Shown here: piece by piece, positions 1-10,800 of the stretch | Layout: each line of letters begins with the position of its first letter | Position numbering within the stretch: the first letter of the stretch is position 1 | Source of the DNA: Symbiodinium natans | Taxonomy: Eukaryota > Sar > Dinophyceae > Suessiales > Symbiodiniaceae | Length of the DNA: 64,000 nt | Assembly (NCBI GenBank): GCA_905221605.1 | Contig: CAJNDS010001668.1 | Coordinates: forward strand, 248,001 to 312,000 | Direction: 5' to 3' | Made by a program: the position numbers and the translations under genes | Notes under the pieces: generated by a model | Seen by the model: only the letters and a program-made list of their open reading frames with translations | The model's database searches: none | What the model was told of the DNA's origin: nothing

Positions 1-3000
1 AGGGCCGAATCCTCACTGCAAAACACCTCCAGCACTGCTGCCACTTCATCAGATTCCTTCATGCTCTCTGGAGAAACTCGCAGCTGTGACAACATGTACA
101 ACGCCTCCACATGTCCATCTTGTGTGATGAAGCCTAATCGCGTTCTGTGTTCTTGGAAGAGTCGAGTTCCGAGATTTTTAGTGTAGAGATCAGCAGCATT
201 CTCCGCGCCTCTCAGCCAACGCAACTTGAGCCGACCTCTCAAGAGATGTTCTCTCATCCATGCCAATCGGATCTCCACATGCCGCGAACGCTTAGGGACG
301 TCTTCTGCATGAATGACATCCAACGCTGCCTGACTGTCCGTCAACAGTTCAGTGTAGATCTTGTCATGCTGTTCTTCACCACCTTCGTCCTCTGCATGGG
401 CACTCATCTGCACATCAATTGAACCTTGAAGTTCACCAAAGGCAGTGAAGACACGATCAAGCAAGTGCAAAAATCCGATTGTCTCCTGTGCAGCATACTG
501 CAACGCATGAAGCTCAGCCTCACAAGATGACAAGCACACCACTCCTTGCACTTTCGCGATCCCTCGCACAAGACCTCCTCCAAAACAGATGGCTCCACCT
601 GTGATCCCTCTTCTGCCGATGAACCTGTATGGAGCATGAGACGCATCTGCAAAGACATGCACACCATTCCGCAGCACATCTTCGGAACATCCCAAGAACT
701 CACCACTCAACTCCGATGACGGCAAGCGCAGTGCAACATGTCTGTCGGTGTAGAGATAACGTAGAAGTGCCCTCAACGCCGCCTCGGTGCTCTGTGTCGG
801 CGCAGCTTGTTGCGTACTGATGAGTCCAATCATCAGTTTCAGATCTTGCCTTGTCTGGGCATACCAGAGAACCTTTCCAAGCACTCTGCGGAATCTGCTG
901 TAGGCCTCCGACGTCAAAACCGGTGCACCTGTTTTCTCCAGTAGACCTGCCAGGTCTGGAACGGCAGTTGTGCCCTTTTGGATGCCAAACGCATCGAAGC
1001 ATGATTGCAAGTATTCAGGCTTCACACCTACCTCGACTGCACTCTGCCCCGGCCACCGACGAATGCACCGACCAATGAACTCAACCATGCCGCCACCTTG
1101 ACTGGATGTCTTCACCCTACCTGTCACCTTTACGGTTACTCGCTTCCCGATGGCACTCAAGACCAAGTCTTCAGCCCACTGATCATCAGTGATGATTAGC
1201 AAATCGTCCACGTAGCATACGATCATCACTCTGCTTGATCTATCCTTGTGCCACACAACACCCGCAAAGAGACATGGCTCACGTGCATCACTCAACAGAC
1301 CTAGTGGACGGATCAACGAAGAAAGAAGCTTAAGCCATGCCAACGAAGCATCCCGCAGTCCATTCAATGCGCAATACAGGAAGAAGAAGATAGCCTGGCC
1401 ATCTTCCGAACTGATGCTCAGCGGTAGCTTCAACACAACGGGATTCGACTTGGTGTCCAACGGTGAGTTCATGAAAGCATGCCCAATGTCTGCCGCACAA
1501 CCTTGCATGTCACGCGTGGCCATGAAGATCAAGGTGAGCATCATGGCATCATGGCTTGGGGTTGGTGAGCTAAACCCTTGCTTTCTTGCCGAGCCATGTG
1601 CAAGGTCCTTTGCCACAATGCGACATCTGACACGAGTGGGATTCTTTCTGGCACAAACCCATCGAGCGGGTATAAGTCTCAGCGATGGGTTCTTAGCTTT
1701 CAGGATCTTCACTTCATGCTCAAGGATTGCCCTGCCTGTCTGACAACGCTCTAAGTTGGTGAGTTCCTCTTGCATCCCGGAGAATACAAGATCTCCCGGC
1801 AGTTCCTCCAACGTACTGTCGTCTACTCCGGCATCAGGCTTCCAAATCAACACGCGACGTCCTCCCAACATGAAACTCTCACTCTTCGCGTCCTGACTTC
1901 CATTTCGGAATCGAATGCTGTTCACCTCCACATCAAACATGCTCGGACTTGTCACAACGTCGCTCAGCAGAACACTTTCACATGCGTTGCTGGACCAGCA
2001 CAAGCCCTCGAGTCGTCTCGGCTCCTGGGGTCCTGAGGCTCGAATCTCATCTTCAAGATCAACAAGTTCAACATCAGGATGCCTCTTCACCCCCTTTTGC
2101 TCTGGTACCCTTGGGCCTGATCCTTGCTCGTCCACTTGCATGTGCTCGGATGACTTGGCGGGCCTGCGCTGTAGCAGTGAAGGTCGTGATGATGCTGATG
2201 GTGATGCTGGCTCAACTACCCGCACACGCTTCAACTCTGGCTCATCACCTGTACTCCCGGAAGCAACACCACGAGTCGACACCTCTCCACCTGAGCGCTG
2301 CTCTCTCTCTGGTCGTGATTCATGTTCAGAAGATGACGGTGGGCGCCCCGCCATTGGTGCAGGGATCCCCACCGGAATCGGCATCACTTCCTCTCGACCT
2401 TCGTCCTTCAACACCAATCTCCGCTCATCACTCTCAACATTGGTCTCAAACTGCTGGGACCTTCCTGCCTCAGCCGATCCACTTCCGGCTTCACGTGATG
2501 CATCCAAAGGTGGCTGCATAGCCACTCTAGCACCATCAGATGCCATGGACTCTGTCAACCAGCGTTCATACCTCCGATGACAGGCTCTCGTATGCGCACC
2601 GCCCAGCCTACGCCCATGTCGTGCATTGTCACACGCTGAGCATCCTTCCGTGTATCCATGAGTTCTCACCCACTGAGCTGGAGGACCTGACGCTGGGGCT
2701 CTCAGTGACACAGGTGGCTCAAGAACTTCGCGTTCCTCACTTGCTGAAGGCAACTGGGGGCCTCCACCAAGAGTTCCAACGATGCCCTCAACAAGTTCCA
2801 GACGCCATGTCAAGGGTACACAAAGTTTCACCGACGTAGCTGCGAATGTCTTTAGCACCAACTGTCCCTCGACTCGGATGAGCGCTCGAACTTTGATGGC
2901 CTGTGACCCAAGGATGGGATGGAGGAAGGCACTTTCGGTGAACCTGGGAAGGTTAGGGGCGAGATCCTTGATTGATTGGGGAAGTTCTGCTAGGACTATG

Positions 3001-5834
3001 GCTCCAAACAAAGTGAAGGGTCCTTTTGGACTGGGCCTCCCAAGCACAAGATCACAAGGTGCCATGTCACTCCCGTGCGCTTTAGAGAATCTGTTCAAAC
3101 TTCCACACACGTAGCACAACGCACTGGCAAATCCTCCATGGTTGTAGCACAAGTCAAGCCCTTCCTGATTGAGATCTGACCTCAACGTCTGCAAGGACTC
3201 CTTAATCCTGCGCACACCACGTTCTGCCACTCCGACTGCTTCATGATGCTGGGGTCCTGCCTTTCGAACTTGGAAGGAGAATTCGCCAGAAGCCCCTGTG
3301 ACCAAATCGGACACTGCCCCTTCAGCATCTGTGATCAACAACACCGAAGAGGAGCCTGACTCCAGACCAAACTCACGCAGCCATTTCACGATCTCTGTAC
3401 GCGTCGCTACAAGATCCCCTGATGTCAAGATAGCACCAGTCATCATGCTCATGCGCTCGACAAGTACCAACACCCTCAGGTTGTCTGCTCGGACCTGCCT
3501 GTGATCTTCACCCGTGGATGACAAGTAGAAGAAATCTGCCACGACTTCACTTTCAAGTCTTCCGTTCACACGCTTGCGATGCTGAAAGACCGTTCTGGCA
3601 ACTTGACAGTGCCTGCAGCCAGGATGATACGGTGTGTGTCCTTGCAATCGATGCTGTGCCAACTCTGCTTGTGTCGACCGTGTCACAGGCGCTACAAGAA
3701 CCCCACCTTCAGCGGATATCGAGGAGAGGGAAAGTTCGACTTCGTTCGAAGAACCCTGGGAGGGCTTCAACAGTGGTTTCAATCTCAACCAGGGAACATT
3801 TCCAAACAGTGTGACCTCCTTGGCTGTCAGGCCTGCAGAGGTGGCAAGCGCAATCCCGGCACAATTTTGAGAAAAACTCCAACCGCGAAAACAAAGCATG
3901 GTCGTGGAAATAATGTTGTGGTTCGTGTCTCCTACCCAAACATTCATGCTTGCTGCATGCCACGTGTTCTCTCCACTCCCGTTCTCGAGCAGGAGTTCGA
4001 CGGACATCGTCCGTTCACCAAGCATTCGCACAGAGCTGCCGTTCGCTGCAGAAAACTCTTGCCCTACATGCTGTCTCTTCGAGTCATCAACGTAGACCCC
4101 AAACATCTCTGCATACTTCAGACTCAGCACTGTCACCCCTGCCCCGCTGTCCAGCAACCACCATTCCCCATCTCTCGCTTCTGCTCTCAGTCCAGCGATC
4201 ACGAGTGGTTCCAGACAAACAGGCTGTTCAACAGGCAACACCGCACTCAACTGCAAACTCTCTCCTACGCTCTCGTCAGCAGCAGCGGCGTTCCAGATCT
4301 CATCTGCCCATTGCTCATCCCAACTGTTGCTCCAGCCCTCATCCCACACAAACGCACCCCAGCCCTCATCGACCTGCGGATGCTCAGGCACTGGCGGCAA
4401 AGATTCCACTAATTCAAACATCTTTCCTTTCTTGCCCTTTCCAGGACCTTTTGCTCCCTTTTCTTTGCCCTTTGCCTTTCCTTTTCCTTTATCCTTTCCT
4501 TTTCCATCTTTGCCTTTTCCTCGTTCCTTTCCTTTCTCCTTTCCTTTTCCCTTTCCAGAGGATGAGGCTGAGCCGCGGGCTTTACTGCACTGCGCACTGA
4601 TGTGTCCCAGTTCCCCACAAGAAAAACACTTCACCTTGGACATGTCTGTGCTACAGTTTTCCGTCTTGTGATTCTTCCTACCACAACGACCACACCGCTC
4701 AGCACTTACCGCAGAAGAAACTGACACATCATGCCATGCACCGTCATGCTCAGGCCATGCACACTCATACTGTCCGTCATCGTCCCATGCTGTCATATCA
4801 AACACCTCATACACTTGTTGCTTCTTTCCCGGTGACAAGTTCAGGTCCAAGAAAAGCCTCTGCTGACGCTCAAAACGAAGAGCTGCACTCCGACATGACT
4901 GATACGTTTCTGCTCCCGAGTGATGCAAAACGTACTTCTTCGCTTCTTCTGGCAAACTCCGCAGCAAAATCACAAGCATGTCTCCATCTCCGATGCTCAA
5001 CCCTTGCCTGTCTAGTGCTGTTGGCAGCGTGCCCAACAGCTTGGCGTAGCGTGACACCTCTATGTCGATCTTTCTGATCACATCACCAACCATCGTAGCT
5101 GCATTCATTTCTGAATTTCTCAAGGCGAATATCCTGTGCAACAGTTCCGACCGCATCGACAAGGCCTCTGCTCTGCTGCGCAACGAAAACTGCTGAGCCA
5201 GCTGCCTAAGCAGCTCGTACCCACAGTTCACATTTCCCAAACTTCTGGCTGGATCTGCAAGAGACCCATCAAGTGGCAAACCTTCGCTGAACGCCTGTAT
5301 CATGAGGGTTGCCCTAGCATGGTCCAAGAAAGCTGCTTTCAACAAGCCATACAGCCTCACCGACCGTGTCTTCTGCTCTTCATTCAACGAATGTTGCCAA
5401 ATCGTATCTGGCCAACGCACACACATGCCTATCTCTTCTGCAAACACAACGCTCGCCAACGCTGCCCAACTTTGAAGCGACACTACGTAGTCTGCAAACC
5501 CAGCAACCTCTTGCTCACGCGTGCTCCACTTCTCTGCATGGGTCACAGGAGGCTGACCCAACCATTTCTCAGATCGCGAAAACACATCTCGTGACTCAAA
5601 GCTTTGCGTTATGCCAGCCTGCATACCAGCTCCAGGAAGCACACCCGACGTTTGTGGCATGAACTGCTCTCGCCTAGGTCCTACAGGTACTGGCACCGGT
5701 CCAAACTGCTCAGGCACTCCACGCGCCTGCATTCCAAGTTGCTCCTGTAGCGCCGTTTGCGCCGCTTGAGCTTGCTGTGGTGACATCATGCTGATGAGCT
5801 GCTGCATCTGGACCAAAACGTCCTGACCAGCCAT
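1..5834 (-). CDS. Copia Gag-Pro-Int-RT-RNaseH polyprotein, partial
   Basis: The protein would carry capsid, protease, integrase, reverse transcriptase and RNase H for cytoplasmic reverse transcription and nuclear integration. I took the ATG at 5,834 because it is in frame with the rest; a one-base difference from copy C just upstream (near 5,865) puts the equivalent of copy C's start out of frame. Landmarks read on the minus strand are two CCHC knuckles near 4,697 and 4,630, the protease DSG near 4,145, the first integrase Asp near 3,536, and the YVDD box near 1,214. I found no in-frame stop down to base 1. About the last 190 codons, most of the methyltransferase-like tail seen in copy C, are missing because of the window edge, not because of mutation. 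Intact length suggests fairly recent activity. Confidence 0.9.
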   Translation of the reverse strand, partial: MAGQDVLVQMQQLISMMSPQQAQAAQTALQEQLGMQARGVPEQFGPVPVPVGPRREQFMPQTSGVLPGAGMQAGITQSFESRDVFSRSEKWLGQPPVTHAEKWSTREQEVAGFADYVVSLQSWAALASVVFAEEIGMCVRWPDTIWQHSLNEEQKTRSVRLYGLLKAAFLDHARATLMIQAFSEGLPLDGSLADPARSLGNVNCGYELLRQLAQQFSLRSRAEALSMRSELLHRIFALRNSEMNAATMVGDVIRKIDIEVSRYAKLLGTLPTALDRQGLSIGDGDMLVILLRSLPEEAKKYVLHHSGAETYQSCRSAALRFERQQRLFLDLNLSPGKKQQVYEVFDMTAWDDDGQYECAWPEHDGAWHDVSVSSAVSAERCGRCGRKNHKTENCSTDMSKVKCFSCGELGHISAQCSKARGSASSSGKGKGKEKGKERGKGKDGKGKDKGKGKAKGKEKGAKGPGKGKKGKMFELVESLPPVPEHPQVDEGWGAFVWDEGWSNSWDEQWADEIWNAAAADESVGESLQLSAVLPVEQPVCLEPLVIAGLRAEARDGEWWLLDSGAGVTVLSLKYAEMFGVYVDDSKRQHVGQEFSAANGSSVRMLGERTMSVELLLENGSGENTWHAASMNVWVGDTNHNIISTTMLCFRGWSFSQNCAGIALATSAGLTAKEVTLFGNVPWLRLKPLLKPSQGSSNEVELSLSSISAEGGVLVAPVTRSTQAELAQHRLQGHTPYHPGCRHCQVARTVFQHRKRVNGRLESEVVADFFYLSSTGEDHRQVRADNLRVLVLVERMSMMTGAILTSGDLVATRTEIVKWLREFGLESGSSSVLLITDAEGAVSDLVTGASGEFSFQVRKAGPQHHEAVGVAERGVRRIKESLQTLRSDLNQEGLDLCYNHGGFASALCYVCGSLNRFSKAHGSDMAPCDLVLGRPSPKGPFTLFGAIVLAELPQSIKDLAPNLPRFTESAFLHPILGSQAIKVRALIRVEGQLVLKTFAATSVKLCVPLTWRLELVEGIVGTLGGGPQLPSASEEREVLEPPVSLRAPASGPPAQWVRTHGYTEGCSACDNARHGRRLGGAHTRACHRRYERWLTESMASDGARVAMQPPLDASREAGSGSAEAGRSQQFETNVESDERRLVLKDEGREEVMPIPVGIPAPMAGRPPSSSEHESRPEREQRSGGEVSTRGVASGSTGDEPELKRVRVVEPASPSASSRPSLLQRRPAKSSEHMQVDEQGSGPRVPEQKGVKRHPDVELVDLEDEIRASGPQEPRRLEGLCWSSNACESVLLSDVVTSPSMFDVEVNSIRFRNGSQDAKSESFMLGGRRVLIWKPDAGVDDSTLEELPGDLVFSGMQEELTNLERCQTGRAILEHEVKILKAKNPSLRLIPARWVCARKNPTRVRCRIVAKDLAHGSARKQGFSSPTPSHDAMMLTLIFMATRDMQGCAADIGHAFMNSPLDTKSNPVVLKLPLSISSEDGQAIFFFLYCALNGLRDASLAWLKLLSSLIRPLGLLSDAREPCLFAGVVWHKDRSSRVMIVCYVDDLLIITDDQWAEDLVLSAIGKRVTVKVTGRVKTSSQGGGMVEFIGRCIRRWPGQSAVEVGVKPEYLQSCFDAFGIQKGTTAVPDLAGLLEKTGAPVLTSEAYSRFRRVLGKVLWYAQTRQDLKLMIGLISTQQAAPTQSTEAALRALLRYLYTDRHVALRLPSSELSGEFLGCSEDVLRNGVHVFADASHAPYRFIGRRGITGGAICFGGGLVRGIAKVQGVVCLSSCEAELHALQYAAQETIGFLHLLDRVFTAFGELQGSIDVQMSAHAEDEGGEEQHDKIYTELLTDSQAALDVIHAEDVPKRSRHVEIRLAWMREHLLRGRLKLRWLRGAENAADLYTKNLGTRLFQEHRTRLGFITQDGHVEALYMLSQLRVSPESMKESDEVAAVLEVFCSEDSA

Positions 5835-6247
5835 GCCTTGCCCCAAGCACCCATGCACTGGAATGCCGACTGTGTGCCGCACGCACCTGCGCTCACAGCC
5901 CCGATGCCTGCTTGTCTTCCTGCCATCCCCCCACTCAGAGAGGACAACTCACTGTCAATTCCCCAGCTGGAACCGGCGGAAACTGACACGCATGTGCCTG
6001 CATGCCCACGTACTGTTGCGCCTGCTGCACTGCTTGCTGTCTGGCTTGCTGCTGCTGTTGCAAGTACGCCCCCCATGGGTCTGAGCCTTGCCCCGGAGTC
6101 TCAACACCCTGGCCTCTACTTCTACCATCCCTAAGACCTTGCTCAAGTCTGTCAGGCGACGCTGGCCCACTTGTCATGCTTCACGCACAACACGTGGCTC
6201 TGGCTCTTTCCTTTAGGCCAAGGCGTTCCGGCAGCGCTCCGCTACCA
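5835..6247 (-). other. Leader of copy A with PBS and displaced Gag N-terminus
   Basis: Directly after the LTR (minus strand, from 6,247) comes TGGTAGCGGAGC. This resembles primer-binding sites complementary to the 3' end of initiator-methionine tRNA (TGGTA followed by a GAG-rich stretch). A reading frame from an ATG at 6,177 encodes a Gln-rich segment of about 80 residues and stops at 5,935, out of frame with the main polyprotein. It looks like the ancestral Gag N-terminus, cut off by small indels. Confidence 0.65.
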
Positions 6248-6579
6248 TATAGAAGTTTCTAAACAGCACAAACCCAACTTACACACAGCTTCGCACTTGC
6301 ACAGCACTTTCTCGGTCACACAAAGCGACGTGCAGTTGTCCTGCCTTCTTAGTGCTTTCTCAGCTCTCTTGACCTTGAGCCAAGAGTCAAAAGTAAAACT
6401 GGAAAAACCCAGTTGACGCCACCTACGCAAGCTCACTTCCTACAAAACAAAACCTCAAGGAAAAACATGCTCGACTGCTCAGGGAAGACCTGCACGTCCC
6501 GGACATACAGTAAGCACGCCAAACATGCGCCTTGGCCTAAAAGGCATCCCGCAGACGTGTCTATACACAGATTTTCACA
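6248..6579 (-). repeat. 5' LTR of copy A
   Basis: The 332 bp match the 3' LTR of copy C (24,252-24,581) along the full length, in reverse orientation. It begins TGTGAAAATCTG on the minus strand and ends in TATA, where copy C ends in TACA. It keeps the internal stretch, including TTGGCTCAAG at 6,374-6,383, that copy C's 5' LTR has lost. Confidence 0.9.
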
Positions 6580-7082
6580 GTAGAGACAGTCCCCACACAA
6601 GCGCCAGGGCCGTAGCAATCGCACTCAGGACTCCCTTTGGGTTGGCAAGAAAATTGCAAGCACATTGAAAGAAAGGTACGAACGCGCACAAAGGCACAAT
6701 GCGTGAAAAACCGAAGGTCCCTCTGGTACCTTTTCCCTTGAAAGCACGAACCCTGACCTCTCACACAAGTGCGGAGAACTCTCTCTTTTTCACAGTCAGA
6801 GCCACTTGAGCCTTGAGCCAAAAGTCACGAAGTGCACAAACTAAACGAATTCTCTCTTGTGAGCTTAAACTCAGCTTCAGAACGAAGTTCCTACACACTG
6901 CACACTCACTTTAAATAGCGTATTGGGCAAAAACACACTCGTATGATTTCCTTGGAAATCAACGAGGCATAAACCATCGAGGATGGGATCACACGGATTC
7001 CCAATCACTCCGAAGCAAAACAAACCTATACAAGCTGATCCAAAACATGACAAAAACATCACTGATCAGCCACAATCTTCCA
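6580..7082 (-). repeat. Candidate 3' LTR of copy B
   Basis: On the minus strand a purine-rich GCGGGGGG at about 7,083-7,090 is followed by TGGAAGATTGTGG, the layout of a polypurine tract and an LTR start. The following 500 bases hold a TATTTAAA stretch near 6,912 and TTTTGGCTCAAG at 6,812-6,823. Copy A's LTR starts exactly where this segment stops, so copy A may have inserted into it. I could not find a matching 5' LTR beyond 15,560, so the call rests on position and composition. Confidence 0.4.
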
Positions 7083-7264
7083 CCCCCCGCATTTTGCTGA
7101 GGGTTCATGTCAAAGATCTGAAGTCCAAGCCCAGCTCGGCACTTCAACACTAAGGGGATGCCCTGGCCACATTCCCTTGGTGCGTACTCGCCACCAAACG
7201 AAACAAACAACACACCAGTCGATCTCTGACATCAAACTTAAAACTCATGCAAGATCCCACCATC

Positions 7265-7425
7265 AGGCAGGTTGTCCTGGGTCCACATCACTGGTAACCC
7301 AAGAGTTCGTTGTCCAAACACGTGAAAAACGAATTAAACTTGCATCCACCTGCACTGGGGCAGGGTTGTCTTGGAACGAATCCAAGAGTTCGTGGTGACA
7401 AACACGTGAAAACGAATTAATGCAA
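7265..7425. repeat. Short imperfect tandem repeat in the 3' region of copy B
   Basis: Two imperfect copies share GGTTGTC, CCAAGAGTTCGT, AACACGTGAAAA and CGAATTAA, at about 7,270-7,346 and 7,367-7,420. They lie between the polyprotein stop and the candidate polypurine tract. No gene is seen between 7,083 and 7,821. Confidence 0.6.
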
Positions 7426-7821
7426 GCTTCAGATGTTTCCCACTCAGCACTCGACCTTGTCGTGGTACTCCTCCTCAGTCTCGCATCTTCCAGGTCACCA
7501 AACTCACCAACTAGCATCGGCTAGCTGATCCTTCAGGAAAAGATTGGCTTCATAGTTTCGCTTCTTCCAGCGTACCATCAGCCAAAAACGTCTTCAGAGG
7601 TGGCAATCAGACGCCTTGCAGAAGGGGCTATAGAGTCCCTCGTTGAGTTTCATCATCATTTTGCCTCCTCTTTGCAAACTTCTCATGCACTGAAACAAGG
7701 GCTCACACTAACCAGAAAAATCGCGGGCGCTCCATGGCGGCAACGCGGCCATGGCTTCCAAAAAAAATGGCTGCGGGTTTCACTCACCCACCCAACCACT
7801 GAGATCACTTAGCATCTCAGT

Positions 7822-10800
7822 TCATTCTTCATCCTCTTCGCCCTTCTTCTCGCCAGCTCCAGTTGACTCCATCAACTTGGCGCGGCGCTCCTTGGCGGCT
7901 TCCTTCATCTCCGCCAACTCAGCCGTCCTCGTTTCCATCATCACATCCTGCGAAGATCGGCTAGGCTCAGCTGGCGTCTCCGCAGGCCTCTCAGTTGGCT
8001 GGTCTCCAACCTTTCTCTTCTTCTCTTCCAACATCAGCTCCAAATCGGCAACACTAAAGCTTGCCTTCACACGCTCAGCAATCTGCGCGATAGCTGCTGC
8101 ATCCAACTCAGATGGTACAACTGACACAGGCGAGCGAACCGCTTCGCCTTCCAGCTTTGCTCTCTTAGCAGCTTCTTCCTCGGCAGCTGACAGGTCGGCG
8201 ATGCGCTTGCGCTTTCGCTCAGCTTCCTCGAACTCTCGGTCTTGCTGTTCCGCTGCAGCCTTGAGGATCCGCTTCAGGTCCTTTTCCTCCTTCTCGAGTT
8301 TCCCAACATTCTCACCCATGATCCCAAAGGCTTGCTGCCACATGTCGGCAGGCAACGTCAAGTTGAACCTCACCACATAGTCGGTCGGCAAGTGCCACTT
8401 ACACTTGCAGATCCACACAACACCGCTTCGAGTCTCACTCGCAACCACCTTCTTCCAGCTTGCCGCCCTCTGCGTGTCGGTGATCTCCTCTTTCTTTTTC
8501 TCCAGGTCCTCCAAGAATCCTGCAACAGACTCCATCACGGATCTGTAGTGGCTGTAGGCCACAAACGACCACTTGGGGACTGGTCTCTCCCTCAGCTCCG
8601 GCTCGTGAATCCGAAGTGTATCACACGACAACATCGAAATCACTCGCACTCGCTCCACCAGTTCCTTAAACACCAAGGATCCTTCCTTTGCACTTCTCTT
8701 CCAGCGCAACACCCATGGGGGATAATACGAGCTCTCAGCTTCATCCTCCATGATCCTCTCTGCTCCCAAAATGGGTAGCATGCACAACAGATCCACCATC
8801 CGCAAGACTCCGAGGTCCTGGTGCTCACCCAGAAGCAAAACAGGGACTATCCCTTTTCTCTTCAAGTACCTCACGAAGCTCAACATCGCCAGGCCACACG
8901 TTCCCGGCGGTACTTCCATGTACAGTCCTCCTTCATTCACTGCCATCTCCCAGATGATGGCCTTGCCACCAATCTGTCCACGGACATCCAAGATTCCGAA
9001 GATCTTCGTGGGTTTCTCCTGTAGCTCACACACCTCCTGGATGGGCTTCACCAGCTTCTCGTATGAGCTTTGATAGCGCAACATATCCTTGTCGGATAGC
9101 GTGCCTACCACGTCCTTGAGCTCTAGCTCATCCACTGGAGTTCCGCGCCGGCAGATACTCCATGACACATCACCGAACCACTTCGGCGGCTCTGGATCCG
9201 CCAGCTCCGGAAACACGTCGACCATCCGTTCAATCACCTTCGGCATGGCCTTGGGTTTCGGTGCAGCTTGGCCTGAGCCTCGGCTTTCACCTTTATCACC
9301 CCTTTTTCCAGCAGCTCGGCGCTCCTTCTCTGCCTCTCGGAGATGGAATGCATGGCTTGCATCCGTGCCAGAGACTGTCACAGTCTGTTTGCACTTTTCG
9401 CACTTGGGCTTGCCACTTTCATCCCAGCTCAACCCGGCAGCATGCTCGGATCTGAACAACCATTTGCAAACCTTACACCAAAAGGGGCTTTTCATCTCAG
9501 CACCCTGCTCACCCTTCCTGCTGTCTTCAGCTGCCATTTTCCTGTCCTTCACCAAAGGTACAGGCTCCAGGCTAGGGCTAGCTTCCGTGGTGCTTGAACC
9601 AAAGCTTTTGCGGTTGGACCATAAATCCATTTCTTGAACCTCAGGGGAAGAGTCTTCACGAAGGGTTTCGGGACTTCTAAGGTGGAAATTTTCAAAAACT
9701 TCGCCACACTTTTTCACACTTTTCAACGATCCAACTTGCTCCACACTGCATCCAGTTGCCTCGGCACACTGGCATGCCTGAACTCCAACCCTTGGTCGGA
9801 TTCCACAGATCCTCCACACCTGCTGCACATCTTCACCAGGGTATATACCCATAGCTTGCTGGTGCTGACAGAATGTCACTTGACTCAAGCACTTTGTAAG
9901 AACGTCAGCGATCATTCCCGCTGTCGGGCACCAAATGACCTTCAAGGTCTGAGCTTCCTGTATCCGCTCCTGAAGATAGCAGACAGCGATGTCTAAGTGG
10001 CGAACTCGCCTACTCAACCCACGGTTTAGCAAAACCGCTCTCGCTGAGGAACTGTCAGTGTGCAATCGGATCGTGACATCTGACTCGGCCAACTGACCGA
10101 TCAAAGTCGCAAGTCCCTCACTCTCCTGTACCGCAGTCAAGATGGCTCTCAACTCGGCTTCACAAGAACTCAGCGATACACACCCTTGAACTCGAGAGAT
10201 TCCCTTGATCAGGCATCCTCTATAAAAGATGGCTATGCCCGACACAGATCTTCGTCCTAACGACGCTTGGGGTGCCCAACTGGCATCCGCATACACTTCC
10301 AGCTGCGCCGGCCCACTGTCCGGTACATTCCCATCAGGGCCAAAGTACTGCCATGCATGGTATTGTCCCTTTAGGAACCTAATCACTTGTCGCAATGCTT
10401 GCTCAAAGCATGCTGTTGGCTTGGACTGTCCTTGCGAAAGAATGGACATCCACCTACTCAGGTCAGGTCTCGACTGACCCCACCATGCAATCCGGCCAAG
10501 TACTGCTCTGTACCTCGCAGCTGCAGTGTCACTCAACTCAGGATCCGAACCACTTGCTCTGCCCTTCTCGACCGTTTTCACGATGTCCGGAGGAGCAGTA
10601 ACCACCTTCAGGTCCTTACAGAACTCTGTCTCGAACAGGGCATCTAAGTATGCCGGGGGCACTCGCATCCTGAGATGACTCCCTTGTCTCTCAATCTCTC
10701 GCCCCAAAAAGGTGATCTTTCCACCAGTGGAAGTGATTCGACCCGTTTCCTTGATCTTCAACTCTCCGTTCAGGGTGTCGGTCACCAACCGAATGGCATC

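Larger units (their letters stand above)
1..6579 (-). mobile_element. Copia LTR retrotransposon, copy A (3' end outside window)
   Basis: This is the reverse complement of copy C at 16,237-22,737, matched almost base for base. On the minus strand it runs from a 5' LTR (6,579 to 6,248) through a PBS-like site and leader into the polyprotein, which leaves the window at base 1. All length differences from copy C inside the coding region are multiples of three: plus 3 near base 60, minus 6 near 4,290, plus 3 near 4,700. The two copies are therefore independent insertions or a duplication of one family. The base after the LTR start is preceded on the minus strand by TCTAC, the presumed target duplication, but the partner lies outside the window. 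Confidence 0.93.

Noticed and set aside
147-5662. Plus-strand frames of 60-277 codons opposite copy A
   Set aside because: Their exact counterparts lie antisense in copy C; they are shadows of the polyprotein.
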